Notes: generated by a model not told the origin, from the letters alone. DNA of 64,000 bases from Actinomycetota bacterium (GCA_026393475.1 JAPLAA010000097.1:42345-106344), one strand, 5' to 3'. Shown: positions 8,683 to 17,451, counted from the stretch's first letter. Numbers and translations: made by a program.

Positions 8683-9404
8683 GCGAAGAGATCCACGACG
8701 CCGATCTGCAGGCGGCGGACCCGCTCGCGCGTCTCGAGTTCGTCGATCTCACGACTGCGGAACACCTCGCCCATCTGCCGCCGTTCGAGGCGCGGATCTG
8801 GGGTGGCGGCGGCGACTGCGTGTCGGTGAACATGCTCGTCGCCACCGTCGGCGAGGGCGGTGTCGCGATCGGCGCGTTCGACGGCGGCGAGATCGTGGGT
8901 GCCGTCTACGGCTTCCCGACACGCGAGCCGCACGTGCTGCACTCGCACTACATGGCGGTCGACCCGCGGTGGCGCCGCAACCGTCTGGGCGTGGCGCTCA
9001 AGCAGCGCCAGCGGCTGTGGTGCCTCGAGCGCGACATCACGCACATGCGCTGGACGTACGACCCGCTGCAGCTCGGCAACGCGCACCTCAACCTGCACGT
9101 GCTCGGGTGCCGCGGCGTGGCCTATCACGTCGACTACTACGGCCACCTCGGCGGGATCAACGGGTCGTTGCCGTCCGATCGCGTGATGGTGTCGTGGGAC
9201 CTGCGCGACGGGGCGACCAAGCCCGACCCGGAGCTTGCGGTCGACGTGCCGACGGCGACGCCCGACGACATCGCCGAGTCGAACGAGGCGGCGCTGCACG
9301 CCCGGCTCACCGTGCGCGCCGAACTCGACGAACGGATGCGCTCGGGCTGGCAGCTGGTCGACGTCGACCGCGACGGTCGCCGCTACCTGCTCGCTCGGGG
9401 CTGA
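8679..9404 (+). CDS. GNAT-fold N-acyltransferase of the COG3375 type, coupled to the racemase
   Basis: 241 residues starting at a GTG that overlaps the TGA of the enolase-superfamily gene (GTGA). GNAT elements: GAFDGGEIVGAVYGFP strand pair, HSHYMAVDPRWRRNRLGVALKQRQR (acetyl-CoA/acyl-CoA pyrophosphate loop with R-R-x-x-L-G) and MRWTYDPLQLGNAHLNLHVLG, a signature of this longer-than-usual GNAT group. In Geobacillus a GNAT succinyltransferase works with N-succinylamino acid racemase to convert D- to L-amino acids. Tight coupling here suggests the same pair; that is inference. A desuccinylase was not seen next to it. Confidence 0.82.
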   Translation: MSEEIHDADLQAADPLARLEFVDLTTAEHLAHLPPFEARIWGGGGDCVSVNMLVATVGEGGVAIGAFDGGEIVGAVYGFPTREPHVLHSHYMAVDPRWRRNRLGVALKQRQRLWCLERDITHMRWTYDPLQLGNAHLNLHVLGCRGVAYHVDYYGHLGGINGSLPSDRVMVSWDLRDGATKPDPELAVDVPTATPDDIAESNEAALHARLTVRAELDERMRSGWQLVDVDRDGRRYLLARG

Positions 9405-9452
9405 CCGCCTGCGCATCGACGCTGCCCGCCGAGCACGCGTGCTCAGGCGGGA

Positions 9453-10415
9453 TCAGTCGAGGACGGCGTCGGCCAGCTGCGGGAAGACCTTGCGCACCTT
9501 GGCCGTGAGCCAGTCGCCGTAGGCGCCTTCGATGCTCGTGAGGTCGGCCCGGTCCCACCGCTGCGACCGTTCGAGCGGCGCGGTCCAGCCGTCGTCGAGC
9601 GGCAGCGGCTCGACGTGCGCATGCCAACCCGGGTCGAGGAAGAAGGGGAGCGAGATCCGGTCGTGTCCGGCGACGTTGCGCACCCGATGGGCGGTGCTCC
9701 GGTAGCGGCCGAGCGTGAGCCGGTCGAGCATGTCGCCGAGGTTGCAGATGATGAGTTCGGGGTCGGGTTCGACCGACACCCACGTGCCGCGCACGTTCAC
9801 CTCGAGCCCCGGCGTGCCGTCGTGGGCGAGCAGGGTGAGCAGCCCGTAGTCGGTGTGCTCGCCGACGCCCCATCGATCGGCGGCCCCGGCTGGATGCGGC
9901 GGATAGCGGAAGATGCGGAACAGCACGGTGGGATCGGCGGTGATGCCCGCTCGGAACCAGTCGACGTCGAGGCCGAGTCCGACCGCCATCGCGGCGAGCG
10001 CGCGTTGGCCGAGCTCCTCCATCGCCACCATCCAGGCGTCGACCGCTGTGCGCAGCGCCGGGACGTCGTGGGGCCACACGTTCGGTCCGTGCAGGGGCAG
10101 GGGATCGGGCGGCAGGTCGCGCCCGACGTAGTAGCCCTCCTTCAGATCGGGCACGCCCGAGGTGAGCTCATCGCCCAGCGGGAACCAGCCGCGCCACGCA
10201 GTGCCACCCCTCGCCAGGCCCACCAGCTGCTTGCGCTCGGTCGGCAGGGCGAAGAATTCGCGGGCTGCGGCCAGCAGGTCGGTGCGCATCGCAGTCGGGA
10301 TGCCGTGGCCCGTGAGGGCGAAGAAGCCGGTGGTGCGGCAGGCACGATCGATGGCCGCCGGTGCGTCGTCGCTGCCGATGTCGACGACGGGGATCTCCAC
10401 TCGCGGGCTGTCCAC
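9453..10415 (-). CDS. Isopenicillin N synthase-like 2-oxoglutarate/Fe(II) oxygenase
   Basis: 320 residues from a GTG directly before VEIPVVDIG, the conserved N-terminal strand; the open frame upstream has no homologous character. The double-stranded beta-helix core is visible: GEHTDYGLLTLL (iron ligands His-x-Asp), STAHRVRN (third His) and RISLPFFLDPG (Arg-x-Ser binding the 2-oxoglutarate carboxylate). The N-terminal half carries ACRTTGFFALTGHGIP, standard for the DIOX_N domain. Cytosolic; substrate unknown. It faces the preceding GNAT gene tail to tail and is unrelated in direction to the racemase unit. Confidence 0.88.
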   Translation of the reverse strand: MDSPRVEIPVVDIGSDDAPAAIDRACRTTGFFALTGHGIPTAMRTDLLAAAREFFALPTERKQLVGLARGGTAWRGWFPLGDELTSGVPDLKEGYYVGRDLPPDPLPLHGPNVWPHDVPALRTAVDAWMVAMEELGQRALAAMAVGLGLDVDWFRAGITADPTVLFRIFRYPPHPAGAADRWGVGEHTDYGLLTLLAHDGTPGLEVNVRGTWVSVEPDPELIICNLGDMLDRLTLGRYRSTAHRVRNVAGHDRISLPFFLDPGWHAHVEPLPLDDGWTAPLERSQRWDRADLTSIEGAYGDWLTAKVRKVFPQLADAVLD

Positions 10416-10458
10416 GTCGGCAGCGTACCGAGGGCGCCGATCTGGGGGGTGGGTGGCC

Positions 10459-11243
10459 TCAGCCGGCGGCCGTGCGGGCGGCCAGCCAGTCACGCCAGCG
10501 GGGCTCGTCGCGCTCGGCGATCGCATCCCGGTCGTCGCCGTACACGTACGACCAGATCGACACGCCGACCTGGTCGCCCGTCCCCTCGACCGCGAGGAAG
10601 GCGGTGCCCGGCGCCGGGTCGTCGAGCAACAGCGCCAGCCGCCACGACGACGCCTGCACGACGGTGCCCGCGAGCGGCGGTGCGCCGGGAGCGCTCGCCG
10701 TGACGTGCTCGCCGACCTGCGGTGCGGTCGGCAGACCGAGCTGGGCGAGCAGGCGCGCCCACGCCTGCTGCTGATTTCCCTCCCACATCGCCATCGGGAG
10801 CAGCGAGCGCGCCTCGCGGCCGCGGAAGTGGGCGAGGTGCAGCTGGAGGTTGAACAGGAACAGCTGCCACCCCTCGCTCATGCCGTCGTACTGGGCATCC
10901 CAGTCCTCGCCGGTGCCGAAGCCGGTGTTGACGAGGCGCACGACGCACGAGCCGCCGTCGCGGGCCTCCACGAGCCACTCGAACGCGAGTGTCGCCCCGG
11001 CTTCTTCCCGGTGAAGAGCACTCGGTGCGGTGGCTCCCATGCGGCGACCCTCCCGGCGATCTGCATCTCGGGGCCGGGACCGAACGACGACACCGTGGCA
11101 CCGCCTTCGCGCTCGTCCACATCGTGCGGGACGTACCACGCCGAGATGCCCGGCCCGGTGGCGATCGCCCGCCAGACCTCCTCGGGCGTGCCATCGACGG
11201 TGACCTCGAGTTCGATCGCTCGGTCGGGACGTTCGTCGGTCAT
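10459..11243 (-). pseudogene. SRPBCC (AHSA1-like) protein, apparently frameshifted
   Basis: Two overlapping frames together give one SRPBCC protein. The first, from ATG 11243, reads AIELEVTVDGTPEEVWRAIATGPGISAWYVP and continues to EPPHRVLFTGKKPG. The family sequence then resumes in the -1 frame (LAFEWLVEARDGGSCVVRLVNTGFG, then DAQYDGMSEGWQLFLFNL) down to the stop at 10459. The change must fall near 11000-11010, in a run of C and G, and amounts to one missing base. Either the gene is broken or there is a sequence error. ATG 11243 overlaps the stop of the ArsR gene (ATGA), so the pair forms an operon, the usual ArsR-SRPBCC arrangement. Confidence 0.75.
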
Positions 11244-11956
11244 GTCGGTTCCTCCATGGGTCGGGGCGTGGATCGTGACGTGGGTCGTGACGTGGTTCGG
11301 GGCGTGGTTCGGGGCGTGGGTCGTGGGTCGGGTCGGCCAGCGGGTGATGGGTGTGCGGCGACGATCAGGCGGTGCCAGCGGCCGCGGGGCGCAGCTTCGT
11401 CGTGGTAGCGGGCGGCGAGCCGCTGCACGGTCTCGGCCAGTTCGGCCGTGAACGCCGCGCGGTCGGCAGCGGTGGCGAACCGGATCTCGGTGTCGATCGT
11501 CAGCGTCGGCAGCGACTGCCCGGCCCGGTCGGCGCGGCGTGCGAGGTCGCCCACCTCGCGGAGCATGCGTGCCGCCACCGCCACCAGGTAGCGGGTCGAC
11601 AGCCGGTCCATCCGGGCCGGGTCGGCGCCGCTGTCGCCGAGGACGACGGGGGAGAGGGCGTAGCTGCGGGCAGTCGCCACCATCACTCGCTCGACGAGGC
11701 CACGACGCTGACGCTCCTCCACGAGGCGAACGAGCCCGTGCTCCTCGAGTACCCGCAGGTGGTAATTCGCCTGCTGGCGGGTGAGCGGCAACGAGGTAGC
11801 CAGCGTGGTGGCCGAACCGGGCGAGGCCAGCAACGCCAGGATCTGCGCGCGGATCGGGTCGAGCGCGGCGCGGGCGGCGGCGGGCTCGTCGATGACCTCG
11901 AGATCCGACACCTCGAGATCCGACACCGCGAGATCGAGCAGTTCCGGCGCCGTCAT
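11240..11956 (-). CDS. ArsR-type helix-turn-helix regulator
   Basis: 238 residues. The winged HTH is clear: ALDPIRAQILALLASPGSATTLATSLPLTRQQANYHLRVLEEHGLVRLVEE. A long helical C-terminal half follows, ending in a Pro/Arg/Thr-rich low-complexity tail (PRTTPRTT-type). ATG 11956 was chosen because GAGAGG lies just upstream; an in-frame TTG at 11992 would put coding sequence over the operator. The palindrome at 11973-11992 lies directly before the gene, so autoregulation is likely. Its operon partner is the SRPBCC gene; such regulators commonly control a lipid- or hydrophobe-binding partner. No metal-binding Cys motif is visible. Confidence 0.88.
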   Translation of the reverse strand: MTAPELLDLAVSDLEVSDLEVIDEPAAARAALDPIRAQILALLASPGSATTLATSLPLTRQQANYHLRVLEEHGLVRLVEERQRRGLVERVMVATARSYALSPVVLGDSGADPARMDRLSTRYLVAVAARMLREVGDLARRADRAGQSLPTLTIDTEIRFATAADRAAFTAELAETVQRLAARYHDEAAPRGRWHRLIVAAHPSPAGRPDPRPTPRTTPRTTSRPTSRSTPRPMEEPT

Positions 11957-11972
11957 GGGATCATCCTCTCTT

Positions 11973-11992
11973 TTGACAAACTTGTTTGTCAA
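11973..11992. promoter_or_regulatory. Perfect 9+9 palindromic operator
   Basis: TTGACAAACTTGTTTGTCAA is a perfect inverted repeat with 9-base arms and a 2-base spacer. Each arm begins with TTGACA, the consensus -35, on both strands, so a bound dimer would occlude promoters for the ArsR gene (16 bases away) and possibly the divergent DUF72 gene. The ACAAA/TTTGT core is typical of operators of ArsR regulators paired with SRPBCC proteins. Confidence 0.8.
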
Positions 11993-12028
11993 GAGTTCGA
12001 TCGCTCGTCGGAACTACCCTCGTCCGAC

Positions 12029-12892
12029 GTGCGTCCCGTCCTCCATGTCGGCTGTCCCATGTGGGCGCACCGGCCGTGGATCGGTCGGTTCCTGCCGAGC
12101 GACACCTCATCGGGCCGCGAACTGCGCGCCTACAGCCGGGTCGTCAACGCCGTCGAGGGCAACACCACGTTCTACGCGTCGCCCGCACCGGCGACGGTCG
12201 CCAAATGGGCGACGCTCGCCGAGCCCGGGTTCCGTTTCGTGTTCAAGGTGCCCCGGCACATCACCCACGAACTCCGCCTCCGTGACGCCGATGCCGACAT
12301 CGCCGCGTTCGTGTCGCTGATGGAGCCGCTCGGCGACCTCGTCGGCGGCATGACGCTGCAGCTCCCTGCGTCGTTCGCGCCGGTCGACCTGAGCGTGCTC
12401 GAGTCGCAGGTGCGTCGCTTGCCGGCAGGCATCCACTGGTCCGTCGAGGTGCGCCATCCGGGCTTCTTCGAGGGCGGCGGTCGTGTCGCGCTCGACCGGA
12501 TGTTGGCCCGCAACGAGGTCGAGCGGGTGTTGCTCGACAGTCGGGCGCTGTTCCGGCAACCGCCCCTCACCGACGCGGCCCGCGACGCGTGGAGCCGCAA
12601 GCCGCGGATCCCGGCGCTCACCGAGCCGCTCACCGATCGCCCGATCGTGCGCTTCATCGGCTCCGACGATCCCGAGATCACCGCGGCCGGGCTCGTCGAG
12701 TGGCAGCCGATCGTCGCCGACTGGCTCGGCGAGGGCCGCGCCCCCACGTTCTTCGTGCACACGCCCGACAACGCCGACAGCCCCGGCCTCGCCCGGGCCT
12801 TCCACGCCGAGGTCGGCCTCCTCGTGCCCGGGCTCGATGCGCTGCCGGAGCCGATGCCGATCGAGGCGGCGGAGCAGGGCTCGTTGTTCTGA
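12029..12892 (+). CDS. DUF72 domain-containing protein
   Basis: 287 residues from GTG 12029, two codons before the first family residues LHVGCPMWAH. The DUF72 TIM-barrel-like features are clear: VVNAVEGNTTFYASPAPATVAKW, FKVPRHITHELRL, LPAGIHWSVEVRHPGFF and a C-terminal FFVHTPDNADSPGLARAF. The family has no established reaction; it resembles xylose-isomerase-like barrels. A long open frame upstream is a shadow of the opposite-strand ArsR gene. It is divergent from that gene and shares the palindromic intergenic region. Confidence 0.88.
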   Translation: MRPVLHVGCPMWAHRPWIGRFLPSDTSSGRELRAYSRVVNAVEGNTTFYASPAPATVAKWATLAEPGFRFVFKVPRHITHELRLRDADADIAAFVSLMEPLGDLVGGMTLQLPASFAPVDLSVLESQVRRLPAGIHWSVEVRHPGFFEGGGRVALDRMLARNEVERVLLDSRALFRQPPLTDAARDAWSRKPRIPALTEPLTDRPIVRFIGSDDPEITAAGLVEWQPIVADWLGEGRAPTFFVHTPDNADSPGLARAFHAEVGLLVPGLDALPEPMPIEAAEQGSLF

Positions 12893-12980
12893 CCCGACGG
12901 GGTCGATGTGCGAACATCCTCAGCCGTGACCGAGCGAACCATCGTGCGTCCGTGAGCGGTCGGCGAGCGACCGGCATCTC

Positions 12981-13724
12981 GTGATCGCGCTCGACCTGTC
13001 GGCGGTCGATCTGGGCCTGGTCGCCCTGATCGTGTTCTGCGCAGCCGTCGTGCAGGTGCTCTCGGGGTTCGGCTTCGGCCTCATGACGGTGCCGTTGATG
13101 ACGCTCGTGATCACCACCCGCGAGGCGGTGGTGGTGAGCACGTTGCTCGGCGTCGGGCTGTCGTCGTGGCAGGCGTGGCACCAGCGCGCCGACGCGGTCC
13201 GACCGCTCGTGGTGCGGATGGCCGGCGCGGCCTACGTCGGGATGCCCCTCGGCCTGTGGGTGTTCATCGCGGTCGACGACCACACGCTGCGGCTGCTGCT
13301 CGGCATCGCCGTCCTCGCCTCGGTCGTGCTGCTGGCCCGTCGCATCAACCTGCACCACGTGGGCCCCGGCCTCGACCTCGGGGCGGGATTCCTCAGCGGG
13401 GTGCTCAACACCTCGCTGTCGACGAACGGCCCGCCGCTCGTGTTCGTCCTGCAGGCGCGTCAGCTCGAGCCGCCGGCGTTCCGCGCCACCATCTCCCAGG
13501 TGTTCGCGTGGAGCAACGTCGTCGGGCTCACCCTCTTCCTCGTCGCCGGCAAGGTGACGGTCGACGGTGTGGTCGCCGCCTCCGTGGCACTCCCGGCATT
13601 GATCGTCGGCCAGCTGATCGGGTTCCCGCTGCGCCGACACGTCCACGGCGAGCGCTTCCGTTGGCTGGTGCTCGTCCTGCTCACCGGCGCGGCGATCAGC
13701 GCGATCGTGAGCGCCCTCGGCTGA
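12981..13724 (+). CDS. TauE/SafE-family membrane transporter
   Basis: 247 residues, nearly all hydrophobic with about seven to eight predicted membrane helices. The family repeat shows as VQVLSGFGFGLMTVPLMTLV in the first half and DLGAGFLSGVLNTSLSTNGPPLVFVLQAR in the second, the paired G-x-G-F-G-L and N-x-N-G-P-P motifs of TauE/SafE (sulfite/sulfonate or organic anion exporters). Substrate unknown. The start is a GTG 89 bases after the DUF72 gene, and the two may be cotranscribed. Confidence 0.88.
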   Translation: MIALDLSAVDLGLVALIVFCAAVVQVLSGFGFGLMTVPLMTLVITTREAVVVSTLLGVGLSSWQAWHQRADAVRPLVVRMAGAAYVGMPLGLWVFIAVDDHTLRLLLGIAVLASVVLLARRINLHHVGPGLDLGAGFLSGVLNTSLSTNGPPLVFVLQARQLEPPAFRATISQVFAWSNVVGLTLFLVAGKVTVDGVVAASVALPALIVGQLIGFPLRRHVHGERFRWLVLVLLTGAAISAIVSALG

Positions 13725-13748
13725 CCGCCCGGGTCCCGTGCAACGGCG

Positions 13749-14219
13749 TCATCGCCTGCCGGCGGACAGCGGAACGATCATCGACGTCACGAGCACGTCG
13801 TAGGTGTCCGACCAGGCCTGGCGCATCGCCGGTGTGAGTTCCGGGCCGAGGCACTGCTCGAGGGTCCACAGGAAGGCCCGACCGAGCGGGGCGTAGTGGG
13901 GTGCCTGCGTGGTGTAGCCGACGTGTCGCTGCGCGAGGCGCGCCACCGTGTCGTCGTGGCCGGCCGAGTCGGCGAGGCCGGCGTGCTGCGCGGTCGACCT
14001 GATGAACAACGCCAGTTGCATGAAGCGGTGTTCGGCGGCCGGCTGGAAGTTGGGCTGCGACAGGTCGCGACGGAACTGGGGGAGCACGTCGGGGGCTGTG
14101 GCGAACAGCCGCCCGTAGAACATGGTGCCCGCCCGTGGGGCGATGCGTTCCACCAGCGGGAACGACTGACACACGACCTCTCGGGTGAGCGGGCTGAGCG
14201 CCGTCGCGGTGATCGTCAT
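13749..14219 (-). CDS. Single-domain globin (flavohemoglobin-like)
   Basis: 156 residues, one globin domain without a reductase module. PLVERIAPRAGTMFYGRLFATAPDVLPQF matches helices A-B and the CD corner with the distal Tyr; LAQRHVGYTTQAPHYAPLGRAFLWTLEQCLG carries the proximal F8 His in RHVGY and the conserved helix G. Likely heme-bound, acting in oxygen or nitric oxide chemistry in the cytosol. ATG 14219 starts the recognisable domain; the very long frame upstream is the antisense of the sulfatase gene, from which it diverges with a 63-base gap. Confidence 0.88.
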   Translation of the reverse strand: MTITATALSPLTREVVCQSFPLVERIAPRAGTMFYGRLFATAPDVLPQFRRDLSQPNFQPAAEHRFMQLALFIRSTAQHAGLADSAGHDDTVARLAQRHVGYTTQAPHYAPLGRAFLWTLEQCLGPELTPAMRQAWSDTYDVLVTSMIVPLSAGRR

Positions 14220-14282
14220 GGTCCTGACCGTCCGGCGGCTCCGGGTCCGGCGCCCGTTCTTCGCGTGTGTCAACCTCTCGGC

Positions 14283-15914
14283 ATGGATGCGGCCAGACCT
14301 CACGTCAGCGGTGCTCCGACGAGCGTGCCCAAGAACGTGGTGGTGGTGCTGCTCGACTCGTTGAACCGGCACATGCTCGGCAGCTACGGCGGTACGGAGT
14401 TCGCCACGCCGCACCTCGACCGGTTCGCCGCACGCTCCACCCGGTTCCTCCGCCACGTCACTGGCTCGCTGCCCTGCATGCCGGCCCGTCACGACATCCT
14501 GTGCGGTGCGCTCGACTTCCTGTGGCGCCCCTGGGGATCGATCGAACTGTGGGAGCAGCCGATCACGGCCGACCTCCGCCACGCCGGTGTGGCGACGATG
14601 CTCGTGACCGATCATCCGCACCTGTTCGAGACGGGCGGCGAGAACTACCACACCGATTTCGGCACCTGGGACTATGTGCGTGGTCACGAGGGTGACCCGT
14701 GGAAGACCTGGCTCGACCCGAGCTGGATCGGTGTGCCCGCGCCGCCGGCCCAGGACGGCAGCTGGTGGCTGCAGCGCCGCTACGGCTCGAACGCCCCGAA
14801 GATGGACCGTGCCTACGACCGGTCGCGCACCCACTTCCGCACCGAGCTCGACTTCCCCGGTCCGCGCACGATGTCGGCGGCGACCTCCTGGCTCGCCGAC
14901 GCCGCCGCGCAGGCAGGCGATCAGCGCTGGCTGCTGTTCGTCGACGAGTTCGATCCGCACGAGCCGTTCGACACCCCGGCCGAGTGGACCGGTCGGTACG
15001 AGGACGAGCCGTGGGAGGGTGAGCGGCTGATCTGGCCGCCGTACGTGGTCGGGGGTAGGTCGGGCGGTCACCTCAGCGAGGCCGAGGCCCGCCATCTGCG
15101 CGGCAACTACGGCGCCAAGCTGTCGATGATCGACCACTGGTTCGGCAAGCTGCTCGACCAGCTCGATGCGTCGGGTGCGTGGCAGGACACGGCAGTGATC
15201 GTGTGCACCGACCACGGGCACTACCTCGGCGAGGAGCGCGCCGACGGCACGGGAGCGAGGGTCGACCTGTGGGGCAAGCCCCAGGTGCCACAGTTCCAGC
15301 CACTCGGGCACACACCGCTGATGATCCACTGGCCCGGCGTCGACGGCGGGGGCGTGTGCGACGCGCTCACCACCAATGTCGATCTGTACGCCACGCTGGC
15401 CGATGCGTTCGGGATCGCGCCGGCGCACCGCACCCACGGCCGTTCCCTCGTCCCGCTGCTCACCGGCGCCTCGACCTCCGTGCGCGAGTGGGCGATCGGC
15501 GGCGTGTTCGGCAACTGGGTGCAGGTCACCGACGGGCACCGGATGTACGCCAGGGCACCCGAGTCCGACAACCTGCCGCTCAGCATGTGGAGCAACCGGT
15601 GGAGCACGATGCCGGTGCACGTGAAGGGCATCACCGAGCTGCCCAAGCCGGACGACCGGGCGTTCCTCGACCGGATGCCGGGCAGCTCGATCCCCGTGAT
15701 CCGTCAGCCGTTCCAGCCCGGCGACGCGCTGCCGTTCTGGGTGAACCGCACCATCGGCGGTCAGCACCACCTCTACGACATCGACCTCGACCCCGAGGAG
15801 CACGAGAACCGGGTGGGTGAGGCGGTCGAGCGCGAGATGCAGGACATGCTGCGCGCCGCGCTGGCGGAGGTGGAGGCGCCGACCGAGCACCTCGAACGGC
15901 TCGGCATGGCGTGA
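14283..15914 (+). CDS. Sulfatase (alkaline phosphatase superfamily)
   Basis: 543 residues. The N terminus has VVVVLLDSLNRHMLGSYGG, the first metal-binding strand, and Cys65 sits in SLPCMPARHDIL, a C-x-P-x-R motif that is converted to formylglycine in type I sulfatases. VCTDHGHYLGEE supplies the second metal Asp-His pair, and HENRVGEA near the end is typical. No signal peptide is evident, so a cytosolic enzyme or an unusual export route is possible. A formylglycine-generating enzyme is not in this window. ATG 14283 is taken as start. Confidence 0.88.
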   Translation: MDAARPHVSGAPTSVPKNVVVVLLDSLNRHMLGSYGGTEFATPHLDRFAARSTRFLRHVTGSLPCMPARHDILCGALDFLWRPWGSIELWEQPITADLRHAGVATMLVTDHPHLFETGGENYHTDFGTWDYVRGHEGDPWKTWLDPSWIGVPAPPAQDGSWWLQRRYGSNAPKMDRAYDRSRTHFRTELDFPGPRTMSAATSWLADAAAQAGDQRWLLFVDEFDPHEPFDTPAEWTGRYEDEPWEGERLIWPPYVVGGRSGGHLSEAEARHLRGNYGAKLSMIDHWFGKLLDQLDASGAWQDTAVIVCTDHGHYLGEERADGTGARVDLWGKPQVPQFQPLGHTPLMIHWPGVDGGGVCDALTTNVDLYATLADAFGIAPAHRTHGRSLVPLLTGASTSVREWAIGGVFGNWVQVTDGHRMYARAPESDNLPLSMWSNRWSTMPVHVKGITELPKPDDRAFLDRMPGSSIPVIRQPFQPGDALPFWVNRTIGGQHHLYDIDLDPEEHENRVGEAVEREMQDMLRAALAEVEAPTEHLERLGMA

Positions 15915-15945
15915 GTTCGGGTGCCGGTGGTGATGGCGAGGTGGC

Positions 15946-16662
15946 CTACTGGCCGCCGAACCACTGCATCCAGGCGTCCTGGGTCTTCGGCTTGAACACG
16001 TAGTTCGTGTCGACCACGGCCTGCAGCGACGCGCTCGACGGCTGCGAGTACCGGTGCCCCGGGAACACGATCGTGTCCTCCGGGAGCGACGCCAACTGCT
16101 TGAGGCTGTGGTACATGTCCTCGGGGTTGCTGCCGGGCAGGTCGGTGCGCCCGCAACCCTCGAGGAACAGGGTGTCGCCGCTGACGAGGCACCCCTCCAC
16201 GTGGAAGCACTGGCTGCCGGGCGTGTGGCCCGGCGTGTGCACGAGGGTGATCTCGGCCCCGCCGACGGTGACGACGTCGCCGGCGTCGTGCTGGACGAGG
16301 TTGGACTCGTCGAGACCGGTGGTGCGCATCACCCACGGGGCCTCATGACGCTGCACGTGGATGGGACAGTCGGTGCGGTTCAACAGCGCCGCCACGCCCT
16401 CGATCGTGAAGCCCATCATCGAGCCGCCCACGTGGTCGGGGTGGTAGTGGGTGGCGAGCACACCGGTGCAGCGCATCCCGTCGCCCTCGATCACGTCGAG
16501 CAGATCGTTCACCGCGTAGGCCGGGTCGACGAGCACGCACTCGCCGGTGGCCCGGTCGCCGATCGCGTAGACGAAGTTCACCATCTGCGTGGCGATCTGA
16601 TCGCCCACCGCGAAGTCGCGGCCGGAGAGGAGCTGACGGAAGTAGAACTGCTGCGGGTCCAC
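15946..16662 (-). CDS. Metallo-beta-lactamase fold hydrolase, glyoxalase II-like
   Basis: 238 residues with TGVLATHYHPDHVGGS (the HxHxDH zinc site), VHTPGHTPGSQCFHVEGCLVSGDTLFLEGCGRTDLPG (third His and bridging Asp) and VFPGHRYSQ (last His). The closing W-F-x-G-like end is family-typical. Order and length match glyoxalase II or persulfide dioxygenase-type hydrolases. The preceding segment DQIATQMVNFVYAIGDRATGECVLVDPAY is the usual first strand pair. It is followed in the same direction by nothing closely spaced; the sulfatase converges on it. Confidence 0.88.
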   Translation of the reverse strand: MDPQQFYFRQLLSGRDFAVGDQIATQMVNFVYAIGDRATGECVLVDPAYAVNDLLDVIEGDGMRCTGVLATHYHPDHVGGSMMGFTIEGVAALLNRTDCPIHVQRHEAPWVMRTTGLDESNLVQHDAGDVVTVGGAEITLVHTPGHTPGSQCFHVEGCLVSGDTLFLEGCGRTDLPGSNPEDMYHSLKQLASLPEDTIVFPGHRYSQPSSASLQAVVDTNYVFKPKTQDAWMQWFGGQ

Positions 16663-16700
16663 GTCTGCAGACTACGGCCGGGCCCGGCGGCGCAACGGGT

Positions 16701-17432
16701 TCAGTTGCCGCCGTAGGCGAGCCACGCCGCCACGAGCGGATGGGTGTCGGCGGTGGCAAGGGGCCGTCGCCCCCAGAGCGCGAGCGAGAGTTCCTCCGCC
16801 GTTCCGCTCATCACCGCGTCCGGGACGGCAGTGGGGTCGACCACCACGTCCAGGGGCGAGTCGGCCCGCACGACGAGCCGGTTGGAGCCGTGGTGGAACG
16901 CCGTGTCGGTGCACTCGATCGCGAGCGTGCCGACCGGCGCTGGGCGCGCGTCGCGCTGGATGATGCGTCCCACGATGACCTCGAAGTACTCGGCGACACC
17001 GTCGGCGGCGGTCCACGGGTCCATCGGACCGACCGTGCCGATCGCGTCCTCCGCATCCCATGCGTGCACGAAGGCTTCGTGCGCCTGCCGGCGAGGCCAG
17101 ACGCGACCGACGAGCGGCACGGGGAACGGGTGCCAGGTCGGCCCATCGGGATCGAGCGCGGCGAAGGTGCCGATCAGCGCGTCGGCTCCACGATCGAACC
17201 AGTCGGCCAGACCGGCCGGATCGGCGGGGGCCGCGTCGATGCGACTCGCATCGGGCGGGCCGGCCGTCTCGGCGGCGAGGCGCGCCCAGCGGTGGATGAA
17301 CCCGAGATGGCGGGTGAGTTCGGCCAGGTCCCACCCGGGGCACCCGCGCACGGGAGCGTCGAGGGGGCCGGTCCGGAGAGCGGTGGAGAACCGGGCGACG
17401 CTGCCCTGGAGGCTCGGGATGAAGGGGTCCAT
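16701..17432 (-). CDS. Mycothiol-dependent maleylpyruvate isomerase-family protein
   Basis: 243 residues of the DinB-like TIGR03083 family. The N-terminal helix bundle carries PVRGCPGWDLAELTRHLGFIHRWARL and RRQAHEAFVHAWDAEDAIG, which supply the three His/Glu metal ligands; the C-terminal domain is the small SCP2-like or MDMPI_C domain (IECTDTAFHHGSNRLVV). Known members isomerise or conjugate using mycothiol, the actinobacterial thiol. Substrate unknown. Its ATG (17430-17432) lies only about 20 bases from the ATG of the divergent ProA-like gene, so the two share a very short promoter region. Confidence 0.87.
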   Translation of the reverse strand: MDPFIPSLQGSVARFSTALRTGPLDAPVRGCPGWDLAELTRHLGFIHRWARLAAETAGPPDASRIDAAPADPAGLADWFDRGADALIGTFAALDPDGPTWHPFPVPLVGRVWPRRQAHEAFVHAWDAEDAIGTVGPMDPWTAADGVAEYFEVIVGRIIQRDARPAPVGTLAIECTDTAFHHGSNRLVVRADSPLDVVVDPTAVPDAVMSGTAEELSLALWGRRPLATADTHPLVAAWLAYGGN

Positions 17433-17451
17433 GGCCGTACGCTACGAGGCC

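Noticed and set aside
11000..11010. Programmed -1 frameshift in the SRPBCC gene
   Set aside because: No X-XXY-YYZ slippery heptamer in frame and no obvious downstream pseudoknot; mutation or sequence error is simpler.
13749..15890. A 713-residue reading frame on the minus strand
   Set aside because: Only the last 156 residues (globin) look like protein; the rest is antisense of the sulfatase.
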